In this document: positions 9,302 through 18,402 of the stretch, piece by piece
Numbering within the stretch: the stretch's first letter is position 1
Layout: the number at the start of each line of letters is the position of its first letter
DNA from: Deltaproteobacteria bacterium
Lineage (GTDB): Bacteria; Desulfobacterota; Syntrophorhabdia; Syntrophorhabdales; Syntrophorhabdaceae
Assembly (NCBI GenBank): GCA_029777945.1
Contig: JAKORG010000082.1
Location: 87,862-151,861 of the forward strand
Length of the DNA: 64,000 nt
Direction: 5' to 3'
Notes under the pieces: model-generated
The model's input: only the letters and a program-made list of their open reading frames with translations
What the model was told of the DNA's origin: nothing
The model's database searches: none
Program-made: the position numbers and the translations under genes

Positions 9302-10501
9302 ATGATAGGCATATCAAAGCTTTATTGCGGGGCAGTAGAGGCATCTGATCCCTTAAGATACGAAAGACAGACTTCTAAACTCCCTTCCCATCTTATCCAG
9401 TTTTCAAAGGATAAGAAACCTGTTGTTGTATGGAATATGACAAAGAGGTGTAATTTGCGCTGCATCCACTGCTATGCCCAGGCAGAGCATGAAGGATATG
9501 AGGGCAATGAACTTACAACTGCAGAGGGGAAAAAACTTATTGATGACCTTGCTACATTCGGGGTACCGGTGATCCTTTTTTCAGGAGGGGAGCCTCTTTT
9601 GAGAAAGGACCTTCCAGAGCTTGTAGATTATGCGGTAAAAAAAGGTTTAAGGGCAGTTATTTCCACAAATGGAACATTAATATCCCGGAAAATGGCAAAA
9701 ATCTTTTCTGATAGCGGGTTATCCTATATTGGCGTTAGCCTTGACGGCATAGGAGATGCAAACGATGCATTCAGGGGCAAAAAAGGTGCTTTCGAAAAAG
9801 CACTGAATGGCATAAGAAATGCAAAAGATGCAGGGATAAAGGTAGGGCTTAGATTTACAATAAACATAAGAAATTATAAAGAGATTCCTAAAATATTCGA
9901 TTTAGTCGAGAAGGAACAAATAAACAGGGTGTGTTTTTACCACCTTGTTTATGCTGGCAGGGGTTCACGCTTAATAGATGAGGATCTTCACCATGATAAA
10001 CAGAGGGAAGTGGTTGATTATATTATGGATAGGACAAAAGAATTTTTTGATAAGGGTAGAAAGATTGAGGTGCTAACAGTAGATAACCATGCAGATGGGC
10101 CTTATGTGTATCTTCGCTTACTTCGTGAAGATAAAAAGAGGGCTCAAGAGGTGTATGAACTGCTTATGATGAACGAGGGAAATGCATCGGGTGTTGGGAT
10201 TGCATGTGTAGATGAGGAAGGGTATGTTCATGCAGACCAGTTCTGGAGACACTACAGCTTTGGAAATATAAAAATTAGACCTTTCAGTCAGATATGGACA
10301 GATACCTCTGACCCCCTTATGGCAAAGCTAAAAGAAAAGAAAAGGCATGTAAAAGGAAGATGTAGAATCTGTAGATGGCTTGACATTTGCGGTGGCAATT
10401 TCAGGGTCAGGGCAGAGGCAGTAACAGGTGATGTATGGGCAGAAGACCCGCAGTGTTATCTTACTGACGATGAAATAGCCATACCAAATGAAATAGCATA
10501 G
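9302..10501 (+). CDS. ahbC: 12,18-didecarboxysirohaem deacetylase (radical SAM/SPASM)
   Basis: A 399-residue radical SAM enzyme of the AhbC/NirJ type, which removes acetate side chains from didecarboxysirohaem in the alternative haem pathway of sulfate reducers and archaea. The N-terminal MIGISKLYCG and the stretch KLPSHLIQFSKDKKPVVVWN are characteristic of AhbC. The radical SAM cysteines are Cys50, Cys54 and Cys57 (CNLRCIHC). A C-terminal cysteine set (CRICRWLDICGG and a final DPQCYL) would bind an auxiliary cluster. AhbA/B and AhbD are not in the window. It starts seven bases after the kinase gene and shows no clear ribosome site. Confidence 0.85.
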   Translation: MIGISKLYCGAVEASDPLRYERQTSKLPSHLIQFSKDKKPVVVWNMTKRCNLRCIHCYAQAEHEGYEGNELTTAEGKKLIDDLATFGVPVILFSGGEPLLRKDLPELVDYAVKKGLRAVISTNGTLISRKMAKIFSDSGLSYIGVSLDGIGDANDAFRGKKGAFEKALNGIRNAKDAGIKVGLRFTINIRNYKEIPKIFDLVEKEQINRVCFYHLVYAGRGSRLIDEDLHHDKQREVVDYIMDRTKEFFDKGRKIEVLTVDNHADGPYVYLRLLREDKKRAQEVYELLMMNEGNASGVGIACVDEEGYVHADQFWRHYSFGNIKIRPFSQIWTDTSDPLMAKLKEKKRHVKGRCRICRWLDICGGNFRVRAEAVTGDVWAEDPQCYLTDDEIAIPNEIA

Positions 10502-10515
10502 CATCTTTTTATTCT

Positions 10516-10893
10516 ATGGATGAAAAAATTATACGCCAAGACATCTCAAAAGAGTTTTATTTCAAAGAAGGTTGTTATATTATAGAGCAGTATAATTCTC
10601 CAGAGGACCCGTCATTATCTATTGCAAGGGTGAGGGTGGAGCCAGGTAAAAAGACAAGATGGCATAGGTTAAAAGATACCATTGAAAGATATTATATTCT
10701 AAAGGGCACAGGTATCATGGAGGTAGGCACCATGCAGCCAAAAGAAGTCTATCCCGGTGATTTAGTTGTCATCCCACCTTTATGTGCCCAGAGGATTAAA
10801 AATAATGGCACAGAAGATTTGTTATTTCTTGCCATATGCACACCGAGATTTGAAAGCAAAAACTATGAAGACATAGAAGACTATGCATTTTAA
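10516..10893 (+). CDS. Small cupin-domain protein
   Basis: A 125-residue single-cupin protein. The metal-site motif 1 is visible as RWHRLKDTIERYYILKGTGIMEVG and motif 2 as YPGDLVVIPPLCAQRIKNNG. In motif 1 the His pair of the classical HxH is reduced to one His, followed by a Glu, so metal binding may be altered. It follows ahbC after 14 bases and probably shares its transcript. The ligand is unknown; a role linked to haem intermediates is only suggested by position. Confidence 0.75.
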   Translation: MDEKIIRQDISKEFYFKEGCYIIEQYNSPEDPSLSIARVRVEPGKKTRWHRLKDTIERYYILKGTGIMEVGTMQPKEVYPGDLVVIPPLCAQRIKNNGTEDLLFLAICTPRFESKNYEDIEDYAF

Positions 10894-10932
10894 TCAATAC
10901 GTTTTATGCAGTAGCTGAACTATTACATTGTC

Positions 10933-12003
10933 CTATCCAACCCTTATATGCTTTCTCACCCACTGTGGCACTGTCTGGATCTGGTAATAATAGGCCATGG
11001 TGTGGAAACAAGTTGATGAGCAGTGGGGCATACATTTTTTCTTTATATCGGCCAGGGTATTTCTGTCAAACTTTGGTTCCCAGATCCTGCCCCAGTCGTG
11101 ATAAAAACATATGAGGTCAAAGCAAGGGGATAGGCTACCATCAGGCCTTATGAGTGCACCGTTTATGCCTGCCCTGCAATCCCAGTATTCTATGACACCC
11201 CTCATCCTCTTCTTAAAGGTCTTCAAATGTTCAATGGAGTTTACCATAGGCCACCCCCTTTTCTGTTTTTCTATTAGCCAGTCAATAAGCTCATCCACCT
11301 CAGGAAACTGTTCAGGTGTGATGAATAATCCATCATCTTTATGTTTATAATGGGAGGTATCTACAAAACCTTGGGGTGGTTCATTAAGATGATAATCTGT
11401 GCCAATATTGTTCTCATGGGCAATTTCCGTTAGGAGCTTTACGTCCTTTATATTAGTGCGACATATGTTTATATTGAAGAACAGAAGGTAACCATACCTT
11501 TTTTGTCTTTCTATAAGATATCTGAACTGGGGCTCTATAGCAAGGAGGGCCTTTGGCAGGCCCTTTTTGGGCGCTATGGTATCTACTGCAAGGTTAACTG
11601 CTGCCACAGACGCCTTTCCCATCTCATCTATGAATTCTTTATCCATCAGATAGCCGTTGGTGGGCAAATACACGAAGAATCCGTTTTTAGCGCCATATCT
11701 AATGACCTCTAATGTAAAGTCTTTTCTTAGTAAGGGTTCGCCACCCATAATGGGTATGACCCTGCACCCTAATGTTTTAAGCCAGTCTATTGCACTTTTT
11801 GCTGTTTCTATATCCATCCCCTCCTGTGTGTTGTCGTATTGATGACAGTAGTGGCAGTCTATGTTGCAACGCCATTCTGTATATAGATAACACAGGACCG
11901 GTTTAAATTGGTCTGGATGTAGCAGGGAATTGAGATATGGAATAACCCATCTTCTAATGGCCCTTATCCCATTATTAGTTTTATATCGTATGTCATCGAA
12001 CAT
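10933..12003 (-). CDS. Radical SAM/SPASM-type protein of unknown substrate
   Basis: A 356-residue radical SAM protein with the CX3CX2C cluster motif at Cys46, Cys50 and Cys53 (WRCNIDCHYC) and the MGGEPLLR motif around residue 90. A C-terminal cysteine group (WDCRAG, LSPCFDLICF, KKCMPHCSSTCFH) resembles a SPASM auxiliary-cluster domain. The chosen ATG at 12003 is preceded by GGGGGTGAC, which contains a second in-frame GTG at 12009. It is convergent with the ahbC-cupin pair, with only 39 bases between the ends. I do not recognise the substrate; peptide or cofactor modification are both possible. Confidence 0.75.
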   Translation of the reverse strand: MFDDIRYKTNNGIRAIRRWVIPYLNSLLHPDQFKPVLCYLYTEWRCNIDCHYCHQYDNTQEGMDIETAKSAIDWLKTLGCRVIPIMGGEPLLRKDFTLEVIRYGAKNGFFVYLPTNGYLMDKEFIDEMGKASVAAVNLAVDTIAPKKGLPKALLAIEPQFRYLIERQKRYGYLLFFNINICRTNIKDVKLLTEIAHENNIGTDYHLNEPPQGFVDTSHYKHKDDGLFITPEQFPEVDELIDWLIEKQKRGWPMVNSIEHLKTFKKRMRGVIEYWDCRAGINGALIRPDGSLSPCFDLICFYHDWGRIWEPKFDRNTLADIKKKCMPHCSSTCFHTMAYYYQIQTVPQWVRKHIRVG

Positions 12004-12127
12004 TGTCACCCCCCAACTTTTTAATTTTATAGAAGCTATCTATATAAAAAAATTAAAAAAATCAATGTTTTATTAACCTTATCCGGCCTCCCCATAGCAA
12101 TAAACAATTTTAAAAAATCTTGGGGGA

Positions 12128-12718
12128 TTAAATATATATGCCTATCAATATTATGTTCGCATTTATGGACATATTCGGTCTTAAAAGACCACCATTTGAA
12201 TAATGTTTAAATCTATCCTCTATGAAAATGCCCTTCCATCTGTATCCAACTCCAGCCTGAATTATAAAGGGAAGATGCGTACCTTGCTCTTTAAAACCGT
12301 AAGTCGTATAAGCTATACCAACACCAATATTCATATAAAAGTTTTTCGTTATATAGTGTTTTCCTGAAAGGACAAACCCTAAATCTATTCCCTCAGACGG
12401 TCTTGCCTGGTATGTAAGAAATGGTTCTGCAACAAGATAAAACTGGCCATAAATGGGATTTTCTCTTGCCAGTGAAACATGGTAAAAGTCATATAACCCC
12501 TTTGTGTATCTTAGGCGATAAGGTTTGCTTTCAGGGTTAAAAAGGGCAAATCCGTAACCAGCAGAAATACTTATATCATCGGCAAATACAAAGTTTAAAT
12601 TAAAAAGAAAAGAAAAAAACAAGGTGGCCATCAATATCAATTGGATTTTAGAGCACGCAGGGTTTTTGAAGCATAACTCTTTTGAAATTTTCTCCATTTC
12701 CTTTATGTCTTGTCCCAT
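12128..12718 (-). CDS. PagL-like lipid A 3-O-deacylase (outer membrane)
   Basis: A 196-residue predicted outer-membrane beta-barrel. A hydrophobic stretch ending NFVFA, before DDISISAGYGF, is a signal peptide with a likely cleavage after Ala. The C-terminus contains HYSNGGLLRPN, matching the PagL active-site block in which the His (about 172) and the Ser two residues later are catalytic. PagL removes the 3-O-linked acyl chain from lipid A. The N-terminal 20 residues before the hydrophobic core are long, so the real start may be the ATG seven codons in (MEKIS). Identification rests on the motif and topology. Confidence 0.65.
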   Translation of the reverse strand: MGQDIKEMEKISKELCFKNPACSKIQLILMATLFFSFLFNLNFVFADDISISAGYGFALFNPESKPYRLRYTKGLYDFYHVSLARENPIYGQFYLVAEPFLTYQARPSEGIDLGFVLSGKHYITKNFYMNIGVGIAYTTYGFKEQGTHLPFIIQAGVGYRWKGIFIEDRFKHYSNGGLLRPNMSINANIILIGIYI

Positions 12719-12806
12719 ATCCTGTTAGCTTATGTGGATTATAATTATTTACTCCTTGTCTTTTCGCAAGAGATATTATAAAACCCGTACAAATTTTTCA
12801 AACTTT

Positions 12807-14288
12807 TCATTTTATAAAATAATTCCTTAGTATATTAAGCCTCGATTTTGCATGCCTTCCCATCTCATTATCAGGGGCAACCTTTATCTGCATTGTATAT
12901 TCTTCATATGCAGCCCTTATATTTTTTATCCTTTCATAGCATATTCCAAGTATTCCATGAATCTCAGGATGTTTAGGGTATGCCTCAGAAAAAGGCTTAA
13001 GGTATTTAATAGCCTCTAAGGACATATTCATTTTATGGTAATTCATACCCATAAAATAAAAGGAAGGCATGTCATTGGGAAACAATTGTATGGCCTTTTT
13101 TAGATAAGTTATGCTCTTTTGGTTATCGTTTTTCTTATAATATACGATACCAAGACCTCTATATGCCGGCTGGTATTCCCTATATAAATTTAAAGCATTA
13201 TTGAAATATATCTCTGCCTCGTTTAAATTACCTTTTTTTGCAAGTATAAACCCATACAATGCATGAAAAGGTGCCTCGTCTCTTTTTTCCTTAATGGCAT
13301 TCAACACAAGACTTTGCGCCTCTGCTATTTTATTTTCTTTCAGATACTTAACGGCTTTGTCGTAGTAATTTATATAAATCTTATTTGTCCTTCTTAAGTC
13401 TGCTGTTGCATTTAAAAATGATACTTTATTTGTTCCATCACCTCTTAATGAATTTATAGAGGTATCTGTTATTATCTTTTCAAGTTCATCAATCCTGACC
13501 GAAGTCCTTAGATGTGTGGAAAGTAAATCAGTAAAAAAACCTCCCTCTTCTGTATTCTTTCCAACAGCTTTTAAGTATTCGGAAGATACTTTTTCCAAAT
13601 TTTTATGGGCATTTATTGCATTTTTTGGTAGATATCCAATCTTTGCCATATAGGATACACCAAGCCTATCTGCCATTAATTCGTCATCTCTGCTGTATTT
13701 TAACATGAGAAGGTTACCTCCTATTGAACCGAGGGCAAGGGCAGCCTCTGAATAAGGGGATGTGCCCATAGCCAGACTTGCGCCCTGTAAAACAAAACTC
13801 ATAAAGATCCCTTTGGAAAGTTGACTCGCAGAGTGTCTTGCAGAGACATGTCCTATCTCATGGCCCATTACATATGCAAATTCGGCCTCACTTTCAAGAC
13901 CGGCCAAAAGCCCTCTTGTCATTGCAACATAACCGGGTATTGCCCATGCATTTGGGGTTGAACTGTTCTGGATGGCGAATTCCACCTTGATGTGCGGTCT
14001 GTGTGATGCCCTCTGTAATGCCTGCACAATATCGTTTAGATATGATCTTAGTCTTTCATCCTTATATTCACCGCCACCTCCTTCTCCACCCCACATGATA
14101 TTCGGATACCATTCTTTTCCCATTTTAAGTTCCTCTTCCTCTGAGAATAGCATAAGCTGTGTTTGGCCTGTAACAGGATTTGTAGCACAATTTGTAAAAG
14201 ATAAGATTAAAACAACAACAGGAAGACATAAAAAAAGTATCTTTATAAATGTTATGAAACGATTTTTTAAAAAAGGCCTTGTATCCAT
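12807..14288 (-). CDS. M48-family metalloprotease with TPR repeats, BepA-like lipoprotein
   Basis: A 493-residue protein resembling BepA/YfgC, a periplasmic protease-chaperone for outer-membrane assembly. An N-terminal hydrophobic segment ends at NCATNPVTGQ, giving a possible lipid-modified Cys34; the -1 Asn is atypical for a lipobox. The zinc site is HEIGH at 143-147 with the third ligand Glu203 in DDELMAD. Residues about 300-485 form TPR-like helical repeats. The PagL-like gene is the next gene downstream on the same strand, so both may serve the outer membrane. Confidence 0.85.
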   Translation of the reverse strand: MDTRPFLKNRFITFIKILFLCLPVVVLILSFTNCATNPVTGQTQLMLFSEEEELKMGKEWYPNIMWGGEGGGGEYKDERLRSYLNDIVQALQRASHRPHIKVEFAIQNSSTPNAWAIPGYVAMTRGLLAGLESEAEFAYVMGHEIGHVSARHSASQLSKGIFMSFVLQGASLAMGTSPYSEAALALGSIGGNLLMLKYSRDDELMADRLGVSYMAKIGYLPKNAINAHKNLEKVSSEYLKAVGKNTEEGGFFTDLLSTHLRTSVRIDELEKIITDTSINSLRGDGTNKVSFLNATADLRRTNKIYINYYDKAVKYLKENKIAEAQSLVLNAIKEKRDEAPFHALYGFILAKKGNLNEAEIYFNNALNLYREYQPAYRGLGIVYYKKNDNQKSITYLKKAIQLFPNDMPSFYFMGMNYHKMNMSLEAIKYLKPFSEAYPKHPEIHGILGICYERIKNIRAAYEEYTMQIKVAPDNEMGRHAKSRLNILRNYFIK

Positions 14289-14383
14289 AAAAAGCCCATA
14301 TAATATATAAATAAATTATTCCTTTATATGCGTCAAGTATTTAGATACCTTGATGGAATACAATTTTTTCGATTAATCCTTAT

Positions 14384-16078
14384 TTAAAAAAGGCTCTGTT
14401 GTTTTGGTTTTTTCTTTTGTTTATCCTTTTTTGAGATATATGTGGATTCTAAAAATTTTTCCGGTATCTCGTAAAAAAATCTCGATTTTTTAGTCTCCTT
14501 TTCTGTTCCATGAATATGCCTCTTTTCACTGCACAAAAGAAATAACTCATCCTTTGCCCGAGTCATGCCTACATAGAAGAGCCTCCTTTCCTCCTCTATA
14601 TCTTTCTCTCCCCTTGCAAGGCTATATGGTATAAGACCTTCTTCAAAGCCTGTGATAAATACCACCTTAAATTCAAGACCCTTTGACATGTGAATTGTCA
14701 TTAGGCTTACTGCATTTACGTTTATGTTAAAGGCATCAGCAGATTTAAATAGATAGAGCTCATCAAGGATCTTTTTTAATGCAATTTCCACAGGAAAATT
14801 CCTATAAGCCAAAAAGAGGTTTCTTTTTATGCCCAGCAGTTCTTCCTTAGCTGTAACCCCGAAGGCATAGTCGAGGATATGGGAGAGTGTTTTTTCTCTA
14901 TCTGGTTCGTTAATATATGTTTTTAATCTATCTTCAATTTCATTGATCTCTTCATAGAAAACATCTTTTATTAATTGATAGGGTATACCAGAATCAATAA
15001 ATGCATCTCGGATAATGTCTGCCTGATTATTAGTCCTGAATAACACTGCAAAATCAGAAAACCTGTAATTACTATCCCATAGTCCTCTAAAATCATTCTG
15101 TGCCAGGCTATAGTGAGTTGTGGCGCCCATTCTATTTTCAATCTCTTTTACAACAATTTTTGCCTCTTCGTATTCGTTATTTACAGTAATAACCCTTATT
15201 TTATTTGAACACTCAAGGGATATTGGTTCCAATGGGTGTTCTACCCTTTTTTTGTTGTGTTTTATTAGAAACTGCGAGGCATGGACAATTACTTTAGAAG
15301 ACCTGTAGTTATCTTTTAAAAATAATGTCTTTGCGCCCTTGAAATCTTTTTCAAAGTTAAGAAAGTGTTCTATATCTGCACCCCTAAAGGTATATATAGC
15401 CTGGTCAAGATCTCCCACTGCACAAATATTTTCTGTAAGGCTGTAGAGAGATCTTATAAACTCGTATTGCAGTGGATTTATATCCTGATATTCATCTATT
15501 AGAATGTGTCTTAAACGGGAAATATCTGTTCGAACTTTATCGCATGTTCTTATCAATTCCATAGCCTTTATGATAAGGTCATCAATGTCCAAGGCATTTT
15601 TGTTTTTAAGTATTTCCTCATATTTTAAAAATATACTATCCTTCATAGATGATGTTTCATAAAGATTTTTAATTTTCGAAATGTAATTTAATTGCTCTTG
15701 GGCCTTTTTTAATGTTCCATCTGTCAATGACCTTAAAATTTCTATTTGTTCTTTTCTTTCTATAAGCCTAAAATCTCTATTGTAGTATTTTCTCAAGATA
15801 TTTAAACCAAACATATGGAATGTGCCTAAAAATAGACCTTCTCCATTTTTTTCTAAATAAGGGTCTATTCTTTCTCTCATCTCTTGACCTGCCCTGTTTG
15901 TAAATGTAAGCCCTACTATTTCGTGGAGTTTTATACCAGTGTGGATTAGATATAGAATACGCCTTATTATTGTTAATGTTTTTCCTGTTCCAGGCCCTGC
16001 AATAATAAGTAGAGGACCTTTTATGTGTGTAACTGCCTCTTTTTGATTATCGTTTAATCCATCTAATATCGAAAGCAT
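14384..16078 (-). CDS. Short UvrD/PcrA-type DNA helicase ending in a clamp-binding-like motif
   Basis: A 564-residue superfamily 1A helicase, shorter than the usual 650-750 residues of UvrD or Rep. Motif I is AGPGTGKT at 27-34, motif II is LIDEYQDINP, motif III GDLDQAIYTFRGA, and motifs V/VI are MTIHMSKGLEFKVVF and RRLFYVGMTRAKDEL. The protein stops in KKKPKQQSLF, so its last five residues QQSLF resemble the beta sliding-clamp pentapeptide QL(S/D)LF. It lies 20 bases downstream of the Endonuclease Q-like gene, whose protein ends in QLSLF, so the two probably act together on clamp-loaded DNA (inference). Confidence 0.88.
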   Translation of the reverse strand: MLSILDGLNDNQKEAVTHIKGPLLIIAGPGTGKTLTIIRRILYLIHTGIKLHEIVGLTFTNRAGQEMRERIDPYLEKNGEGLFLGTFHMFGLNILRKYYNRDFRLIERKEQIEILRSLTDGTLKKAQEQLNYISKIKNLYETSSMKDSIFLKYEEILKNKNALDIDDLIIKAMELIRTCDKVRTDISRLRHILIDEYQDINPLQYEFIRSLYSLTENICAVGDLDQAIYTFRGADIEHFLNFEKDFKGAKTLFLKDNYRSSKVIVHASQFLIKHNKKRVEHPLEPISLECSNKIRVITVNNEYEEAKIVVKEIENRMGATTHYSLAQNDFRGLWDSNYRFSDFAVLFRTNNQADIIRDAFIDSGIPYQLIKDVFYEEINEIEDRLKTYINEPDREKTLSHILDYAFGVTAKEELLGIKRNLFLAYRNFPVEIALKKILDELYLFKSADAFNINVNAVSLMTIHMSKGLEFKVVFITGFEEGLIPYSLARGEKDIEEERRLFYVGMTRAKDELFLLCSEKRHIHGTEKETKKSRFFYEIPEKFLESTYISKKDKQKKKPKQQSLF

Positions 16079-16098
16079 TTACATTTTAACCGAATTTA

Positions 16099-17382
16099 TT
16101 AAAAGAGACTCAACTGGCCATTTATATGATTGAGTTTATTAATGTTTTTATCTTCAAATATCCTTACCTTTCCGTATTCGCCATCATAACCAGGAGAAAT
16201 ATGGATGTTATTATGCCTCATCCTTTTTATGGCCTCTGCCATTTTTTCACCGCAGGTAATTGCGATTTCTTCAACAGGCACCTCGAGGAGAATCTCAAAC
16301 TCATTTCCAAGAAGGGTAAGCATCTTATAGTATTCATTTATTACCTTTTTGCTTGTGGGGTTTGAATTTAATACCTCTGCAATGATTTCATTTAGCGGTA
16401 TTATAGATTTAAAATCAACTGCGCCATTGGGCTTAAGTCCATTTTCTCTGTCAGCAAGGGCCAGAACCCTATGCATAACCCCTATGGTAAGTTTTTTTTT
16501 ACATTTAGGGCATATATAACCGTATCTTATTGTTTCTTTTGGTGAAAGACATATACCGCAAAGCCTGTGACCGTCAAAATGGTATTTGCCTTCCTCAGGA
16601 AAAAACTCTATGGTTCCCAGAAAACCTTTTTTTGTTTTTATTGCCTTTAACATTTCATCATAGGTAAGGGCTGTGTCAAAGATGTTTGCCTCCCTCCCTA
16701 TTTTTATAGGAGAATGGGCATCTGAATTCGAGATAAGGGTAATGTTATCAAGGAGTGAAAGTCTCCAATTCATGGGAGGATCTGATGAAAGCCCTGTTTC
16801 TATGGCATGGATGTGGGGTGTTAATTCTTCAAAACACTCTTCAAGGGAATCAAAACCCGATGCAGCACCGAATACGGAAAAGTGCGGGGTCCATGCATGG
16901 GCAGGGACGAATAAGGCACGATCCGATACTTCGAGGACAATTCTCAAAAGCTCTTTTGCATCAATACCCAGTATGGGCCTACCATCGGATTTAAGATTGC
17001 CTATCTTTGAAAGTGTTAAGTTTATTTTTGCAGCAGAGGCAACATCAGGTGCTATGACAATGCAATGGATTTTTCTTGTCTTTGCATTTTTTTTACTGTA
17101 TATGCAACTTATTTCACTCGTTAAGACAAAATTTATACTAAGTTTACATTTTTCCGGGATTTGATGCGTCTGGGCGGGGTTTATGAGTCTTAAAAAACCA
17201 GATTCATCTGGTTCAAGTTTTTCTGTGATTTCCTTAAACCAACCAGGGTGGGTAAAATCACCTGTGCCAATAACGGATATGCCTTTAAGTTGAGCCCATC
17301 TCCAGACACCTTCTAATGTCATCTCAGCGCTTGTTGCCCTTGAGTAATAGGAATGAATATGGAGGTCTGCTATATACTTCAT
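16099..17382 (-). CDS. Endonuclease Q-like PHP-domain protein
   Basis: A 427-residue PHP-fold protein of the TIGR00375/Endonuclease Q type, a family first characterised in Thermococcales as cutting DNA 5' of uracil, hypoxanthine and abasic sites. The PHP metal motif DLHIHS is at residues 6-11, with further His/Asp clusters (GTGDFTHPGW, VPAHAWTPHFS, SNSDAHSP). A four-cysteine zinc site follows (CGICLS then YICPKCKKK), then a helical C-terminal part. The last five residues are QLSLF, the exact bacterial clamp-binding consensus. The start is the ATG at 17382; an in-frame TTG at 17403 adds seven residues that do not look native. A near-leaderless promoter lies just upstream. Confidence 0.75.
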   Translation of the reverse strand: MKYIADLHIHSYYSRATSAEMTLEGVWRWAQLKGISVIGTGDFTHPGWFKEITEKLEPDESGFLRLINPAQTHQIPEKCKLSINFVLTSEISCIYSKKNAKTRKIHCIVIAPDVASAAKINLTLSKIGNLKSDGRPILGIDAKELLRIVLEVSDRALFVPAHAWTPHFSVFGAASGFDSLEECFEELTPHIHAIETGLSSDPPMNWRLSLLDNITLISNSDAHSPIKIGREANIFDTALTYDEMLKAIKTKKGFLGTIEFFPEEGKYHFDGHRLCGICLSPKETIRYGYICPKCKKKLTIGVMHRVLALADRENGLKPNGAVDFKSIIPLNEIIAEVLNSNPTSKKVINEYYKMLTLLGNEFEILLEVPVEEIAITCGEKMAEAIKRMRHNNIHISPGYDGEYGKVRIFEDKNINKLNHINGQLSLF

Positions 17383-17389
17383 ATAGCGG

Positions 17390-17419
17390 ATTATATCATG
17401 CAAGCCAGTAACAATTCAA
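17390..17419 (-). promoter_or_regulatory. Promoter for the Endonuclease Q-like gene, giving an almost leaderless mRNA
   Basis: On the minus strand, TTGAAT (17419-17414) is separated by 18 bases from a perfect TATAAT (17395-17390). Transcription would begin near 17383, one base before the chosen ATG at 17382. No ribosome-binding site is visible before that ATG, which fits a leaderless message. Confidence 0.45.
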
Positions 17420-17455
17420 AAAAATAGTTGAAAATATCCCTTTTTAAATTGTTGC

Positions 17456-18316
17456 TTATCTGCCCATATTTTTCAATACCCTATAAAGGGCTGAAAAATC
17501 CAGTGCCTCCAGATTTTCTTTAAAAGTCAATGTAAACATTTCCTTAACAGTACTACCTAAAAAAAGAGGCCTTCGCATGCTTTTTGCCAGATCTTGGAGA
17601 TAATGAAGGTCTTTATAAATAAGGGCAGAAGAAAAGTGTGTGGAAAAATCTTCGTTTAAAATCTTTTCTTTTTTTGCATTCATAACACCTGAATTTCCTG
17701 CACCTGAAGATAGGATATCAAGAACATTTTTTTTATCCACACCGATACATTCCCCGAATGCCACTGCCTCAGATATAGCTGCCATAAATGTTCCAAGGAT
17801 AAGGTTGTTTATAAGCTTCATCTTTGTGGCAAGGGTCGCTTTTTCCAGATAAAAGATAGTTCTACCTATCTTTTCAATATAAGGTAATGCCTTTTCATAG
17901 GCATATCTTTCGCCGCTTACAAGGACAACAAGATTTCCCTGGGATGCCGGTATCACACTACCGAGCACAGGTGATTCAAGATAAAAACCACCTTTTTCTT
18001 TTATTGCCTGATAAAAATCCAAGACATCGTTAAAGTGATTTGTTGTGGTATCCACAATTATTTTTCCTTCTAAGTTAGCCTTTAGTATCCCGTTTTCATT
18101 AAATAATACAGAACGGACAGCGAAACTATCGAATAGATTCATAAAAATAATGTCCATATTATCGGCAAGTGCCATTGGTGAATCTGCCACTTTTGTCCCC
18201 ATATCAGAGGCCTTTATAGTTGTCCTGTTCCATACTGTTAAGTCAACACCTTCTGAAATCAATCTTTTTGCCATTGTTTTTCCAAGATAGCCAAGTCCTA
18301 TAAAACCTATTTTCAT
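17456..18316 (-). CDS. NAD(P)-dependent beta-hydroxyacid dehydrogenase (3-hydroxyisobutyrate dehydrogenase family)
   Basis: A 286-residue enzyme of the 3-hydroxyisobutyrate/GLYR dehydrogenase family. The Rossmann loop is GFIGLGYLG at residues 4-12, followed by the basic NRTT near 30, suggesting NADP preference. The substrate segment ESPVLGSVIPASQGNL corresponds to the family motif DAPVSGG, and the catalytic Lys is Lys167 in KLINN. Members reduce glyoxylate or succinic semialdehyde or oxidise 3-hydroxyisobutyrate; the substrate here cannot be read. It is divergent from the tetR-RND operon. Confidence 0.85.
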   Translation of the reverse strand: MKIGFIGLGYLGKTMAKRLISEGVDLTVWNRTTIKASDMGTKVADSPMALADNMDIIFMNLFDSFAVRSVLFNENGILKANLEGKIIVDTTTNHFNDVLDFYQAIKEKGGFYLESPVLGSVIPASQGNLVVLVSGERYAYEKALPYIEKIGRTIFYLEKATLATKMKLINNLILGTFMAAISEAVAFGECIGVDKKNVLDILSSGAGNSGVMNAKKEKILNEDFSTHFSSALIYKDLHYLQDLAKSMRRPLFLGSTVKEMFTLTFKENLEALDFSALYRVLKNMGR

Positions 18317-18402
18317 AAACCTTCCCCCTTTTGTTTTTTATGTATTTTATAAAATTAAAAGAATAGTTCAATCAAATTAATTTTTTTATCAGGTAGAAGA
18401 TT

